Shown here: piece after piece, positions 1-10,247 of the stretch
Position numbering within the stretch: the stretch's first letter is position 1
Layout: each line of letters opens with the position of its first letter
NCBI GenBank assembly: GCA_002049455.2
Contig: KV918762.1
Span: forward strand, 620,001 to 684,000
Source of the DNA: Porphyra umbilicalis
Taxonomy: Eukaryota > Rhodophyta > Bangiophyceae > Bangiales > Bangiaceae
DNA: 64,000 bases
Reading direction: 5' to 3'
The notes under the pieces: model-generated
What the model was told of the DNA's origin: nothing
Database searches by the model: none
The model's input: only the letters and a program-made list of their open reading frames with translations
Program-made: the position numbers and the translations under genes

Positions 1-870
1 GTACGGCGGCGCAAGCGCGGGAGCGACGGCGGGCAGCGACAGCCGCGGGCCAGGAGACCGCAGCGCAAGCGCGGGGGCGACCGCGGCAGGCAACAGCCGC
101 GGGCGAGGGTACCGTGGCGCCGGCGGCGAAGTGAAGGCGGGCAGCAACATCCGCAGGCGAGGGGTCCGATCCGTCAGCGCGAGGGCGAACGCGGGTGGCG
201 ACAGCCACGAGCGAGGAGACCTGGGTGCAAGCGCGGAGTGTCCACAAACGGCAACATCCGCGGGCGAGGGAACCGCGGTTCCAGCGCGGGGGCGACGCCA
301 GGCGGCGACGATCGCAAGCGAGGAGACCGCGGCACAAGCGCGAGTGTGACCGCGGGAGGCAACATCCGCGGGCGAGGGAACCGCGGCGCCAGTGCCAGGC
401 AGACGGCGGGCGGCGACAGCTGCGAGCGAAGAGACTGCGGCACAAGCGCGGCGGTGTCCGCAAACGGCAACATTCGCAAGCGAGTGGACAGCGGCGCCAG
501 CGCCAGGGCGACGGCGGGCTGCGACCGCCGTGAGCGCGAAGACCGCAGCGCAAGCGCGGAGGCGACAGCGGGAGGCAACAGCCTCGGGCGAGGGGACCGC
601 GACGCAAGCTCGGGGGCGACGGCGGGCAGTAACAACCGCTGGCGAGCGGACCGCGGCGCCAGCGCAAGAGCGTCGGCGGGCAGCAACAGCCGCGGGCGCG
701 AGGACCGCGGCGCGAGCGCTGAGGCGACGGCGGGCCGCAACAGCCACGGCAGACGGGACCGTGGCGCCGGCGCAGAGGTTGCGGTGGGCTGCGACAGCCG
801 CGAGCGAGGATACCGTGGCGCAAGCGCGGGGGCGACGGCGGGGGGCAACGGGCGGGCAGCGGCAGACGCG
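1..870. repeat. 54-bp GC-rich minisatellite
   Basis: Tandem array with a period close to 54 bp, read through in all forward frames and in one reverse frame because stop codons are rare in it. In one forward frame the unit reads as an 18-residue Gly/Ala/Arg/Ser repeat of the type GDRGASAxATAGGNSRGR, about 16 copies, many degenerate. The array runs off the left edge. It could be the repeat region of a low-complexity protein, but there is no flanking non-repetitive coding sequence to support that. Confidence 0.75.
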
Positions 871-1924
871 GGCGAGCGTTGCTGCTCGGCGTGAGCCGCC
901 CGTCCCTTTGTCTCCGCAGGCTCGAGTTCGGAGCCGGAAGCCAACGTATGGCGAGCGGTGAGCGCCGAGTACATCTCGTCGAATGAACTCGGCCAGCATG
1001 ACAGTGCAACAAGACAATGAAAATAGTTCTTCCGAAAATGGCGTTGTATTTGGACTATGTGGGCATGTTCAAAATATGGGTCGCGTGACTGACTGTACAG
1101 CCCCTGTAAGACGTTCGTCTCGCGTTCTCAGAATTTGTGGCGCAAAAACACTTACATGTCCTGCGGGCCGTGCTTCGTATCTCAACGCCACCGCTCAAAA
1201 GGGACGAGAGGGCGCGGGGGATGTTCGCTTCCCCGCAGGCGGATCAGCACCGCGCGAGAGCCGCCCCTCCCACGACGATCCGCCGCACCCTCTCGCCTTC
1301 TACTCCACAATTGTCGCTCCGTACCTGCCGTATCGCCGCCAGGTTCGCGTCTAACCCCTTCTCCGCCCCGACGGCGGCGCCTACCGACGCGGTGCCGCTC
1401 TTTGCTACCGCAATGTTGCAGGCGGCGCCGGCGGCGGCGGGGCGGCAGCGCAACAGGGTGGCTGCGGCAGCGCCGGGGACCACGCTGCCGCGGTCGACAG
1501 CGGCGTGGGTCGTGGGCCGGCACTGGCCGCGCGGCGCGCCCGCTGCGCCGACCGCTGCCGGGCGGCCAGTGCGGCGAGAGCGCGGCGCAACCGCCTTTTC
1601 TACCCTCGCCGCCGCCGCTCCGACCGCGGCGCGGCGTCGACGCGCTCTGTGACGCAGCGGCCACGCTGGCTCCGGCGACACGGGAAGCGCGCCGCCGACG
1701 CTGTTGCCGGCGATGCGCGGCTGACACGACGGCGGCGGGTGGTCGGCGCCGTGTGCAGCGGCTGACGGCAACGGCAAGGGCCGCGGGTTGGTAGGGGGGG
1801 GGGCGTGGCGGCGGGGGGGGTGGGGGGTCTCTAGCACCGCCGCTGCCGCGCCGTGGCGCAGCGCGCACCCCTGCGCGTCGGCTATGGCGGCCGCGGCAGC
1901 ACAAGCGGCGCGCGGCCGACGCTC
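871..1924. other. GC-rich intergenic stretch, no gene seen
   Basis: Low-complexity, GC-rich sequence (CGG/CCG-type runs from about 1400). Long reading frames on both strands are Arg/Ala/Pro-rich in every phase, which is typical of base composition and not of coding. No RNA gene or transposon end was recognised. Confidence 0.5.
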
Positions 1925-2320
1925 TCAGCAGGGGGACACGGCGACGGCAAGGGGGGCGGGTCCCTGCGGCCAGACTGCCGTTGGCGACCACGGCGGCGAC
2001 GCGTTCGCCGCCCCTGCGGGGGCGACCGTCACGTCAACCGCTGTGGACGCAACGGTCTCCAACGCCGCGTGAGAGGTGGTGTACTCCTGCGCACTCTCGC
2101 GCACCAAGCGCCGGAATGCGAGCCTGCTGAAAATCAGCTCCCCCGACCGTTGGAATTTGCGAATGTCCCGCAGGGCGACCGTCCCAGGTCCGTAAAGGCG
2201 CTTGACTGCGACCTTGCCACCGGCCTTGGCCTTGGTTGCCCGCCTGACGGCAGCCCTGGCCAGAGAAGCCGGGGCCTTGCCGCCATTGGACCGCCGCGCC
2301 GTCTGCTTCGTCCACAGCAT
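1925..2320 (-). CDS. divergent histone H3-like reading frame, truncated
   Basis: The frame starts at the ATG at 2320. The first ~82 residues align by eye with histone H3: tail block TKQTAR-S-GGKAP, then [19 protein letters not shown] (alpha-N and the start of the histone fold) and [13 protein letters not shown] (alpha-1). Relative to canonical H3, positions 1-2 are changed, Lys9 is Arg, and the segment around residues 17-40 is divergent. After AQEYTT the sequence no longer resembles alpha-2/alpha-3 and drifts into Ala/Val/Pro-rich sequence, so the histone fold is incomplete. Either this is a truncated H3 (or centromeric-H3-like) pseudogene, or a first exon whose partner I cannot find in the GC-rich sequence downstream. 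A complete H3 needs about 135 residues. Family assignment of the N-terminal half is firm; function is doubtful. Confidence 0.6.
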   Translation of the reverse strand: MLWTKQTARRSNGGKAPASLARAAVRRATKAKAGGKVAVKRLYGPGTVALRDIRKFQRSGELIFSRLAFRRLVRESAQEYTTSHAALETVASTAVDVTVAPAGAANASPPWSPTAVWPQGPAPLAVAVSPC

Positions 2321-2394
2321 GGCTTGACAGGCGCAGGGGTGGTAGCCGCCACGGGTGGAGGAGGAGAGGGGGGGAAGGAGGAGCGGAGTTGAGG

Positions 2395-3780
2395 CGGGGT
2401 GAGGGGGGGGACAGGTCCACGCCAGACAATTGTCGGCGCGGCCGGGCAAGGTCCCACCAACGGTAGAGGCTGGGGGCGCGGGGCCGGGGAGGGGGGCGGG
2501 GGGGACAGGTCAACCACAGACCACAGCCGGCGAGGCGGGGACAGGCCGCACCGCCGGTGGAGGTGGGCGCGGCGGGGGTGGGGAAGGGGGCGGGCAGAAG
2601 GGACGATACTGCCGGATGACGCCGAGAGGAGATGGCTGGAATGGGCTCCTCTATCTACCTGGAGTGGGTCTGCCCGGGGTGCGTTGAGTGACAGTCACGG
2701 CCACTGCCTGGCAGAGACCACCTGGGCAGCACCAAAAAGCCCTCTGCGACTCAGGTTGGATGCATCAGTGGGGACATTCCATCGCCTTTGTATTGGGCTC
2801 GCAGAGTCATCCGAATTCCCCGTCTCTATGACTGGGTTCAAGCGTGGATATGTACACTTCTTCTCATCTTCATCAGTGGGTGTCCAATTAAGTGCGAAAC
2901 GTATTGCCAGAGAAAGGAATGCTTGTCCGAAGTGCCGCGCCACCCGTACGCTGACGCCCTTCTCAATGCGGGATCTTTCACAACAGATCGCCTCAGCTGA
3001 TCGCCCCCCCCGGGAGCGATCTTCAGGTGACAAACCGCCTCCCCCCAGCTCTGTGCGGGTCCCGCTCTCGCCGCCGTAGATCTCATTCGCAGCCATCCAC
3101 TCGACGACGTCAAACATACCGCGTCACAGCAACCAACAGGGTGCACGGAAATGCTATTCACCAACGACACGGTTCAGAGCTGTGCAGTGTCAGATGTGTG
3201 CACGTGTTCTGATTTGTTCGTCATAAATGTACGTCGGAGACCGCGTGATGCTCTGACGTTCGCCCTCTGTGAGCATTGAAACAGCGCCGCGACAACCAAT
3301 GAAACGGCTTAGACATGCTGATCGAAAATGACGAGAGGGGCCAAGTCTTGCTATGTATGGTACATACGAGTGGTCTGATTGGATCTTGAAGTTCTGTAAG
3401 CAGGCACGTGAGCTGCTGGCGTCCGTCAACTGTCGGACATGAATCTTCGGGATCCATGATAACCAATGGGGTTACTGACGATTGTTAATCATCAAACATG
3501 TAGTTGAAAGCCTTGCATCGATATTAGATACAGGTGTTTTGATTGGTCATTGTCGTCATGTGAGGGATCGCATGACCTTCAGCACGTTCGGGACATGCGT
3601 ACCTTCTTTGAGTGAAGCCATTTCATTGCACTGTGTCATTGTCAGCACCTCATGTGGCAATGAGTTGCTTGTGCGGGATTTTCGTGGCGAGCGATATCGG
3701 CAGAAGCAAGTTTATTAAGACGGTCCATGGGCAGCGTGGCGAGCCACAATATCTTGCAAAGCTCGCACGCGCAATCATCT
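2395..3780. other. intergenic, no gene seen
   Basis: G-rich runs at about 2395-2600, then ordinary-composition sequence with only short unrelated frames. I see no transposon end, tRNA or conserved protein here. Confidence 0.4.
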
Positions 3781-4376
3781 TGTGTCCCTTCGCACGAGTG
3801 CCGCCCCACCGCAGGCCGCCCTGTCCAAGCTGCTGCGACCCGCAATCCTGCCCCGCCCGCGCTCCCGAGCCGCCACCGCCAGCAATATCTGTAGCCTGGT
3901 CGCCTGGAGCCGCTCCGCCGCCGCGGCGCGGGCGCTGCGTACCCTCGCGCCGCCGCACGTGCGCTCACCGCCAGCTGGACCGCGCACGCGCAGTGCGCGG
4001 CAACGCTGGCGGTCAACGGCGCCATGACCGGCGAAGGCGACGGCAGCAGCTGCGGCGCCGGCTGCACCGGCGGCTGCGACGGCGGCAGCGGCGACGGGCG
4101 CGGCGGCGGCGACGGCAGCGGCGGTGGTGGGGGTGGCGGCGACGGAGGCGGCGGCTGACCCGCGGCCGCTACCTGCCACCTCTGTGATGTCCTCCCCGGT
4201 AGCCGCCGCGGCGCAGCCGCCGCCTGCTTTCCCGCCGCCGCTTGTGAGCTCTCCGCCAGCCTCGACGCCGCCCAAGCGTAGTGGGCGGCGTCGGTCGCAC
4301 TCAACGGCGCCATGAGCGGCGACGGCGGCGGTTGTTGCCGCGGCTGCGGCGGCAGCGGCGATGGCGGGCGGCAGCA

Positions 4377-4417
<41 letters not shown>

Positions 4418-4870
4418 AGCGGTGGCAGCGGCGGCGGAGGCGGCGGCCGACGCCGCCGCTGCCGGTCACCACCGCGGACGACTCGGTCGCGCCCCCCGCC
4501 GCCGCTGCCGAGTCATGGTTTGCCGTCGGCACGGGCAGGCGCCGATGGATTCGCGCGGGGTGGCCGCGCCTGTGGCGCGGGGTCAGCAGCGCCGTCGGCG
4601 TCGACGGCGGAGTCGGCGACCCGCCCTCGGTTCGACTGCGGACGCTGCGCGGCCGCCGTTCTTGGAGGCGGGTGCGCCTTCGTTCTTGGAGGCGGGTGCG
4701 CCTTCGTCTTCAAGGGTCGCCACCGTAGGGACGCCGCCGCGGACCGGCGGGGGCGGCTTTCAGGAACGACCGCGGCTGACAAAGCCCCGGGCGATCCCCC
4801 GCCGTCCCCGTCGGCCAGCCGCTCGGGGCTACCGGCTCTGCGGGCATCCCACAGTGGACACGATCGTTAC
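3781..4870. repeat. GC-rich triplet-repeat region with (CGG)n tract
   Basis: CGG/GCG-type triplet repeats, with the purest run at about 4376-4420. Frames are open on both strands because of composition (poly-Gly/Ala/Arg/Pro). A duplicated GGAGGCGGGTGCGCCTTCGT-type unit lies near 4665-4705. No convincing protein. Confidence 0.6.
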
Positions 4871-6397
4871 CAGGGTGTGTAGGAAAAAAAAAACCCTGCC
4901 CAGTGGAAAAAAAGAACCTTTGTATATGGTCTACTACGCCCAACATCACGTCAGCCAATGTACGGCGCAAGCCGTTCCCCTCGGTCACGAAAAATGTCCG
5001 CAGTCAGGTCGGCTCGCAGGCGCTCGTTCTCCTCCACGTTCTGCGTCTCAGCCCAAGCATTAAAAACGGCAGCCATGCCGGCGGCAGGTGGGTGGGCGAC
5101 GAAATTCAGAGCAGGGGGCGCGTTGCCGACGGCATGAATGTTGTCCATTGCCGCAGCGACGCCGCCGACGCCACCGTCAGGTGCTGCAGCCCCGTTGGCA
5201 GCAATAACACCGCCGGCGCCACCGGCGCTGCGGCCGCCGGGTGCAAGTGCCCCGGCGGTAGCAGTGCCGCCAGTTGGTGCCCCACCGCTGTTTCCTTCCC
5301 CACCATCTGACCCGCCGCCAGCATCGCCACCTACGCCACAGTTAGTCTCATCATCACCCCCCGCCGCACGTCGACGGCGACTCAAAAGGTTGCTACGTCG
5401 ACTCTCCCCACACATGTTATGCAGAATGCAAACGGCCTTGTACGTCGTAACTAGCTCCGATACAGAGCGGTAGCGCCCAGGGTGGGGCGCAACATGAAAG
5501 CGCTTCATTAATACGCCAAACAGTCGCTCCCCGTCCTTCCGGATGGCCTCTTGGATGCGGTTGAACGTCATCTGCTCAACGGTGGACGGCTTGGGGTGCG
5601 GCGACATCAGAAAAGCGTAGCGCGGGTAAATCCAGTCTACAAGGTAGTAGGGTAGCGTGCGGGTGCGGCCATTGATAATAAAGGGCGTGCCACGCGGTGG
5701 CCACCGGCCGCCGGTGACGTCCAGGTACAGCGGCAACTACTGCATGACGTTGATGTCGTTCAGAATGACGGGGGCCCCTCAAAACAGGTGCCACACACAC
5801 AGCTCCTCGTCACAAACAGCTTCTACGACGATGCCCCTCTTGCCCTTGCGACTCTGGTACGCCCCCGCCATCACAGTAGGGCACTGGTGCCACTCCCAGT
5901 GGTAATAGTCGAGAAAGCCCATGCAGCCCGGCATCTTGCGCTCCTTGTTGCGCTCCATGATGGTGTTGAGCTCTTCTTGCTTCGGTGGTCGCAGGTAGGT
6001 AGGTCCCCATCGCTTGAAAACAAACTCCATCAGCAACTTGGTCGACTTGGCGATCACCGTCCGGGACAGGCTGACGTACTCTTCTGCTCGGCAGGCCGCC
6101 TCGCCGTAGGCGATCACGCAAAAAGCTGCGACAACCTTCTGCAGTGGATGCGCCTGTACCTTGCCCATCGCTTTAATGCGTTGTTGGAAGAAAGGCTTGT
6201 CCTTGACAGCCAAGTAGATACGCCGAAAGACGGTGCGGAGCACACGAAACCGCGTCTCAAAGTCCCGGTCATCTTGGATGGGAAGCAGCCCGCCAAAACC
6301 TAAGTCGTCTCGCAAAATGGCGTGCACACCAGCCGCACAGCCGCGGCGCTTGTTGCCACGGCACCTTGCAGTGGAGGAACGATAGAGCCATCGTCGG

Positions 6398-6944
6398 TGT
6401 AGCACCGCCGGGCGGGAATGGTGCTGGCAGCCCCCGACGGGGGCCGAAGGGACGCGGACCGCGGGTGGCAAGCAGCGGGACGCGCGGCACGGGCCACACG
6501 TCCACGCGGGGAGCGGCGGCGTCGACCCCGCGCCCAATCCCGGCGCCGCGCGCCGTGGCGGTTATGGGGCCCGCGCGCGCCACCGCGCGGCCTCCCCAGG
6601 GGCCGCCACGTCAGGCGCGCCCCGACAGCCGCGATCCCCCTCGTCTCTACTTATCGCATTGGGGGATTTGCCTCGTATTGTACTTAGTTGTATTGGTTGG
6701 TCGTTGGCGGGACCAAGTCCCGTTAGGGGAATTGGGCCCCCAGAACGGTTCCCGCCCGCTTTAGGACGAAGAATGACGACGGTGGGAGGCACCGTCGTCG
6801 CCAGCAAGTAAACCGTGCCTGTTGTCTTGTACCTTCGGCGGCCCCTCTTCCCGGATGGGGTGATCCTATATGGGGCAAGTTCTTTGGGCGGGCCGCGGTG
6901 GGTTGCTTCCCTCCCCGGGACCGTGGCTACGGGGTTGTGCTACA
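6398..6944 (+). repeat. left LTR of element A
   Basis: 547 bp, TG...CA ends, near-identical to 9556-10102. It carries the conserved hairpin at 6775-6799. Confidence 0.9.
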
Positions 6945-6946
6945 CA

Positions 6947-6964
6947 TGGCGCTGCGGGTGAGAC
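6947..6964 (+). other. putative primer-binding site of element A
   Basis: TGGCGCTGCGGGTGAGAC lies two bases inside the left LTR. The same sequence with one change follows the LTR at 22205-22677, so it is a shared feature of both LTR families, as expected of a tRNA primer-binding site. The primer tRNA was not identified. Confidence 0.65.
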
Positions 6965-7052
6965 CATTGGTCTTACGCCCGGTTGCACGACCCTCGGCCC
7001 CGATCTCGAGGTTGTACCGGCCCGTGGGAGGAACCGCCTCAAGGCTCGGGGT

Positions 7053-7854
7053 CATGGACCGCGTCGCTTCCTCTTTTTCTTCCCCGTCCCTCGCCGGGGG
7101 CGCTCCCCGCGCGGTCGTGAGCGACAGGGACGTCGCCGCGGTTGCCGGGGCCCGGCCGGACGGACGGGGCGGGCTGCCATGCTTGCCTGACCTCATCGCC
7201 CTGGGGCGACGGGGCCCGGCGGCGTCGACGGCGGGCGGTGGTTCGGTGGCGACGGTGCACGGCACGTCGCCCTCTGACCCCGACCACGCGCATCCCGCGG
7301 CGACCGACCGAGCCGTCGCCTCAGACCAGGGGCTGACGGGGATAACATCCCAACGGGGTCCGCAGGGGCCCGCGAACACCCCCCGGGACGTGGCGCGTCG
7401 GAGCGGCGTTTTCGCCCCGACGAGGCACCGGGACACAGGGGCGATTTCTGTACCCCCAGCGTCCGATACGCGCCGAGGGGCGGACGCGGAGACGACGGAA
7501 TTGGACACGACGGAGGTGGAGGAGACGTTCTCTGCATGGGCGGCGGCGCGCTACACGCGTCGCCGCGGGGCCTCGCCGCCGACGGATGGCAGCGCGGCCC
7601 AGATGGGGACTCGCTCGGGGCGCCGTGGTCATGCCACGCGTGGGTCCTGTCGGTCGGGCGGGCACCGCCTCGAGCCGGTCGCCGATACGACGCCACGCGA
7701 TGCGGCACCACCCGCGTCCAAAGGGGCGTCGGCGCTGCCCCCTTGGGGCTCCGACCGCGGGGACCGCGGCGGACCAGCCCCGCTGGCCCGACGGGGCTCG
7801 GCGGACGCCGCCAGGTGCGGAGCACCGTACCCGTCCCCGCCGGTGTCCTCGTAG
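7053..7854 (+). CDS. possible sense-strand gag-like frame of element A
   Basis: A forward frame starting after the primer-binding site and ending at 7854, rich in Arg/Ala/Pro/Ser with a short acidic stretch near its middle (TTELDTTEVEE). It has no recognisable gag motif. It is listed because it is where gag would be in the sense orientation. The reverse strand over the same DNA looks more protein-like, so this frame may be a composition artefact. Confidence 0.25.
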
Positions 7855-9518
7855 GGAAACTGCGGCGGCAAGTCCGCCTCGAGGGCGGCCTCCGTGCACC
7901 CCAACCCGGTCGGCGACGACGCGCAGGGCGCTACGCCCACACAGTGGCGCTCGGCGCTCATCATCGCCTTCCGGTGGGCGTAGGGGATGGTGGGGGGTGC
8001 CGTCCCCAGGGTGGTGTAAGGAAGGCGCTGGCGCACAAGGCGCCACGGGACGTGCGGCCACGCTGCCAGGATGAGGCGCAGCGTTGTGGCCCGCCGAGTG
8101 TCCCCTTGGGCGAGGGCCACCGGCCCAAAGCGGGTGAGCGCCCACGTCGCCGATGGCGGGGGCCGGAACAAGCGGCGGTCCAGCTCGTACGCACCAAGGA
8201 CGGCGCTCACCATCGCAAACGCCACCGCGAGGCGTGCTACGCCAAGGAGGGGATCCCTCGTCGCCGTAGCGACGCAGTACGCGTGATGGGTGAAGACCCG
8301 CGGCAAGAACCAAGGAGTCAGCCGCGGCGCGGCGAAAACGAAGTCCCAGTCGGAGGGAGCCGGCGGGAGGAGGAACGTCCGGTCGGCGGACTTACGCAGC
8401 GGCAGGCGCATCGCGCCATGACCCGCGCGAGCCACAGGCGCGAGCCGCCTCATCATGCGGGCGTCCCGCTCGTTGGCCCAGTTGTCCCCGGGGACCGGCA
8501 CGGAGGTGAGGAGGGGCTCACGCCCCACCTAAAACTCCAACCCGACGCTCACGTCCCCCAACGTCGTCTCCCTCAGCGTCGGCAGCTGGCGCTGTAGCGC
8601 CACCAGCCACGCGAACCCCGCGGCGCCGTCGATTCAGAACATCTCGGTGACGTCCGCCATCGGCTCCGGCAGGAGTACGGCGACCTCGTTTACCCGCAGA
8701 ATGCGGCGGAAGTACTCGGCGGCGAGCGGGCGGTCGACGGCGGCCAACGACTTCAAGACGTTCGGCGCCGCGTCCGGGGCCAAGTACCCGCCCGCCTCGC
8801 CCACGGTGAGCATACGGGTCCATGCCTCGTCGATGGCCGCCGTGTCGCCGGGCCCCGGCATGGCGCCCCCGGACGCGACGCGCACCGTCGGCCAAGGGCC
8901 CTCGTCGTCCACGTCGCAGGCGTCCGCGACCTCGATCGGCACCCCGTCTGGCAGCGGTGCCGGGGCCGCCGGCGGCTGGAGAACGACCGTGTTGGGGACT
9001 GGGTCCCGTAGTCCCGGCGGGAGCGTCCGAGGCGGCCGCGGCGTCGGTCGCAGATGGTCCCGGTCGGGCACCCGGGCCCATGTCGCCGTTCGGAGAAGAT
9101 TCTCCGCGAGCTTCGAGCGCGACCGCCCTCCGGACGCCGCCGACGACGCTGCCGGCGCACCCCGTCCCGCCGACACGGGACGCCGCCCCGCCGATCCGCC
9201 GCCCACGCGGCCGGCGGCCCCCGCCGCCGCGGCCGACGCCCCGCCTCCGGGCGTACCTCCGGCCGCCGCCACCGACGCGGCACCGCCCGGCACGGGAGGC
9301 GGCATCGTCGAGCCGGGGCGTTGCCCCGCCATGCCCGACGGACCCCGGGGCGCGGTGCCCGTCGTTTCCGCCGTCACCGACGCCGCGGTGATCCCCGGCG
9401 CTCGGCAACCGTCGGTGGCCGCACCGGCCGACACCGCTGACGCCGCGGCCACGACTCGGACGCGCCGCCCCACCGCCGTCCGCGTCACGGGTCCCCCGGG
9501 TCGAGCCGACCCCGCCAT
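7629..9518 (-). pseudogene. antisense ORF carried by LTR element A, function unknown
   Basis: The ATG at 9518 lies about 40 bp inside the right LTR boundary. The frame runs 294 residues to a stop at 8634, then continues in the same frame after that stop and another (about 8534) to 7629, giving roughly 630 codons in all. The N-terminal third is Gly/Ala/Pro-rich. The later parts have balanced composition (e.g. AIDEAWTRMLTVGEAGGYL, WALTRFGPVALAQGDTRR) and GC-ending codons that look truly coding. No family was recognised; it is not reverse transcriptase or integrase. The orientation is opposite to the LTR element. Some plant LTR elements (for example Grande) carry such antisense genes; whether this is one or a captured host gene is open. 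Confidence 0.55.
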
Positions 9519-9543
9519 GCGCCGCCGATGACGGCGGTCGCTT

Positions 9544-9555
9544 GAGAGGGGGTGA
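9544..9555 (+). other. polypurine tract of element A
   Basis: Purine-rich GAGAGGGGGTGA directly before the right LTR, the expected plus-strand priming site. It supports left-to-right orientation of the element. Confidence 0.7.
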
Positions 9556-10102
9556 TGTAGCACCACCGGGCGGGGGTGGTGCTGGCAGCCCCCGACGGGG
9601 GCCGAAGGGACGCGGACCGCGGGTGGCAAGCAGCGGGACGCGCGGCACGGGCCACACGGCCACGCGGGGAGCGGCGGCGTCGACCCCGCGCCCAATCCCG
9701 GCGCCGCGCGCCGTGGCGGTTATGGGGCCCGCGCGCGCCACCGCGCGGCCTCCCCAGGGGCCGCCACGTCAGGCGCGCCCCGACAGCCGCGATCCCCCTC
9801 GTCTCTACTTATCGCATTGGGGGATTTGCCTCGTATTGTACTTAGTTGTATTGGTTGGTCGTTGGCGGGACCAAGTCCCATTAAGGGAATTGGGCCCCCT
9901 GAACGGTTCCCGCCCGATTTAGGACGAAGGGCGACGATGGTGGGAGGAACCGTCGTCGCCAGAAAGTAAACCGTGCCTGTTGTCTTGTACCTTTGGCGGC
10001 CCCTCTTCCTGGATCGGGTGATCCTAGAGGGGGCACGTTCTTTAAGCGGGCCGCGGTGGGTTGCTGCCCTCCCCGGGACCGTGGCTACGGGGTTGTGCTT
10101 CA
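9556..10102 (+). repeat. right LTR of element A
   Basis: 547 bp, same length as the left LTR. Its last bases are TGCTTCA instead of TGCTACA. It is followed by GTCGG, the target duplication. Confidence 0.9.
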
Positions 10103-10247
10103 GTCGGGCGATGCGCTTGGCGCGCGCGCGTCGGCGCACCGCCATGAGCTCGTTGAAGTGCGCCTGCACCACAGCAGCAATGTCCGCGCCGTCGTCGTCG
10201 GCCAGCAATGCGGCGGTGGCCGAGACCTTCTCCTCCTCGACTTCCAT

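Larger units (their letters stand above)
6398..10102 (+). mobile_element. LTR retroelement A (TGTAGCAC family), complete
   Basis: Two 547-bp LTRs (6398-6944 and 9556-10102) begin TGTAGCACC and end TGCTACA (right copy TGCTTCA). They flank a 2.6-kb interior. GTCGG occurs directly outside both ends (6393-6397 and 10103-10107), a 5-bp target-site duplication. A primer-binding-like site follows the left LTR and a purine tract precedes the right LTR, so the element reads left to right. The interior is too short and lacks recognisable protease, integrase or reverse transcriptase, so it is non-autonomous. The LTRs differ at roughly 20-25 positions by eye. It sits inside a Harbinger transposase gene. 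Confidence 0.9.
4951..10247 (-). pseudogene. PIF/Harbinger (Plant_tran type) transposase, split by an LTR element
   Basis: The 5' part is 10247-10103 (ATG at 10247, acidic N-terminus); the rest is 6397-4951. Removing the LTR element and one copy of its target duplication leaves the two parts in the same frame, so this was one gene of roughly 515 residues. The C-terminal two-thirds matches the Plant_tran/Harbinger nuclease family: block CMGFLDYYHWEWHQCP with the first catalytic Asp, then ILNDINVMQ with the second, and KDGERLFGVLMKRF with the Glu. These are followed by a Gly/Ala/Asn-rich C-terminus. Two in-frame stops (TGA and TAG, about 5781 and 5742) flank the second catalytic Asp. Both the insertion and the stops make it dead. 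Terminal inverted repeats of the parent element were not found. Confidence 0.85.

Noticed and set aside
174-974. 266-codon minus-strand protein of Leu/Ala/Pro repeats
   Set aside because: It is the reverse reading of the 54-bp minisatellite, with no start context or flanking unique coding.
6418-6764. Proteins encoded within the LTRs of element A
   Set aside because: The same frames recur in the other LTR and are simply open, GC-rich LTR sequence.
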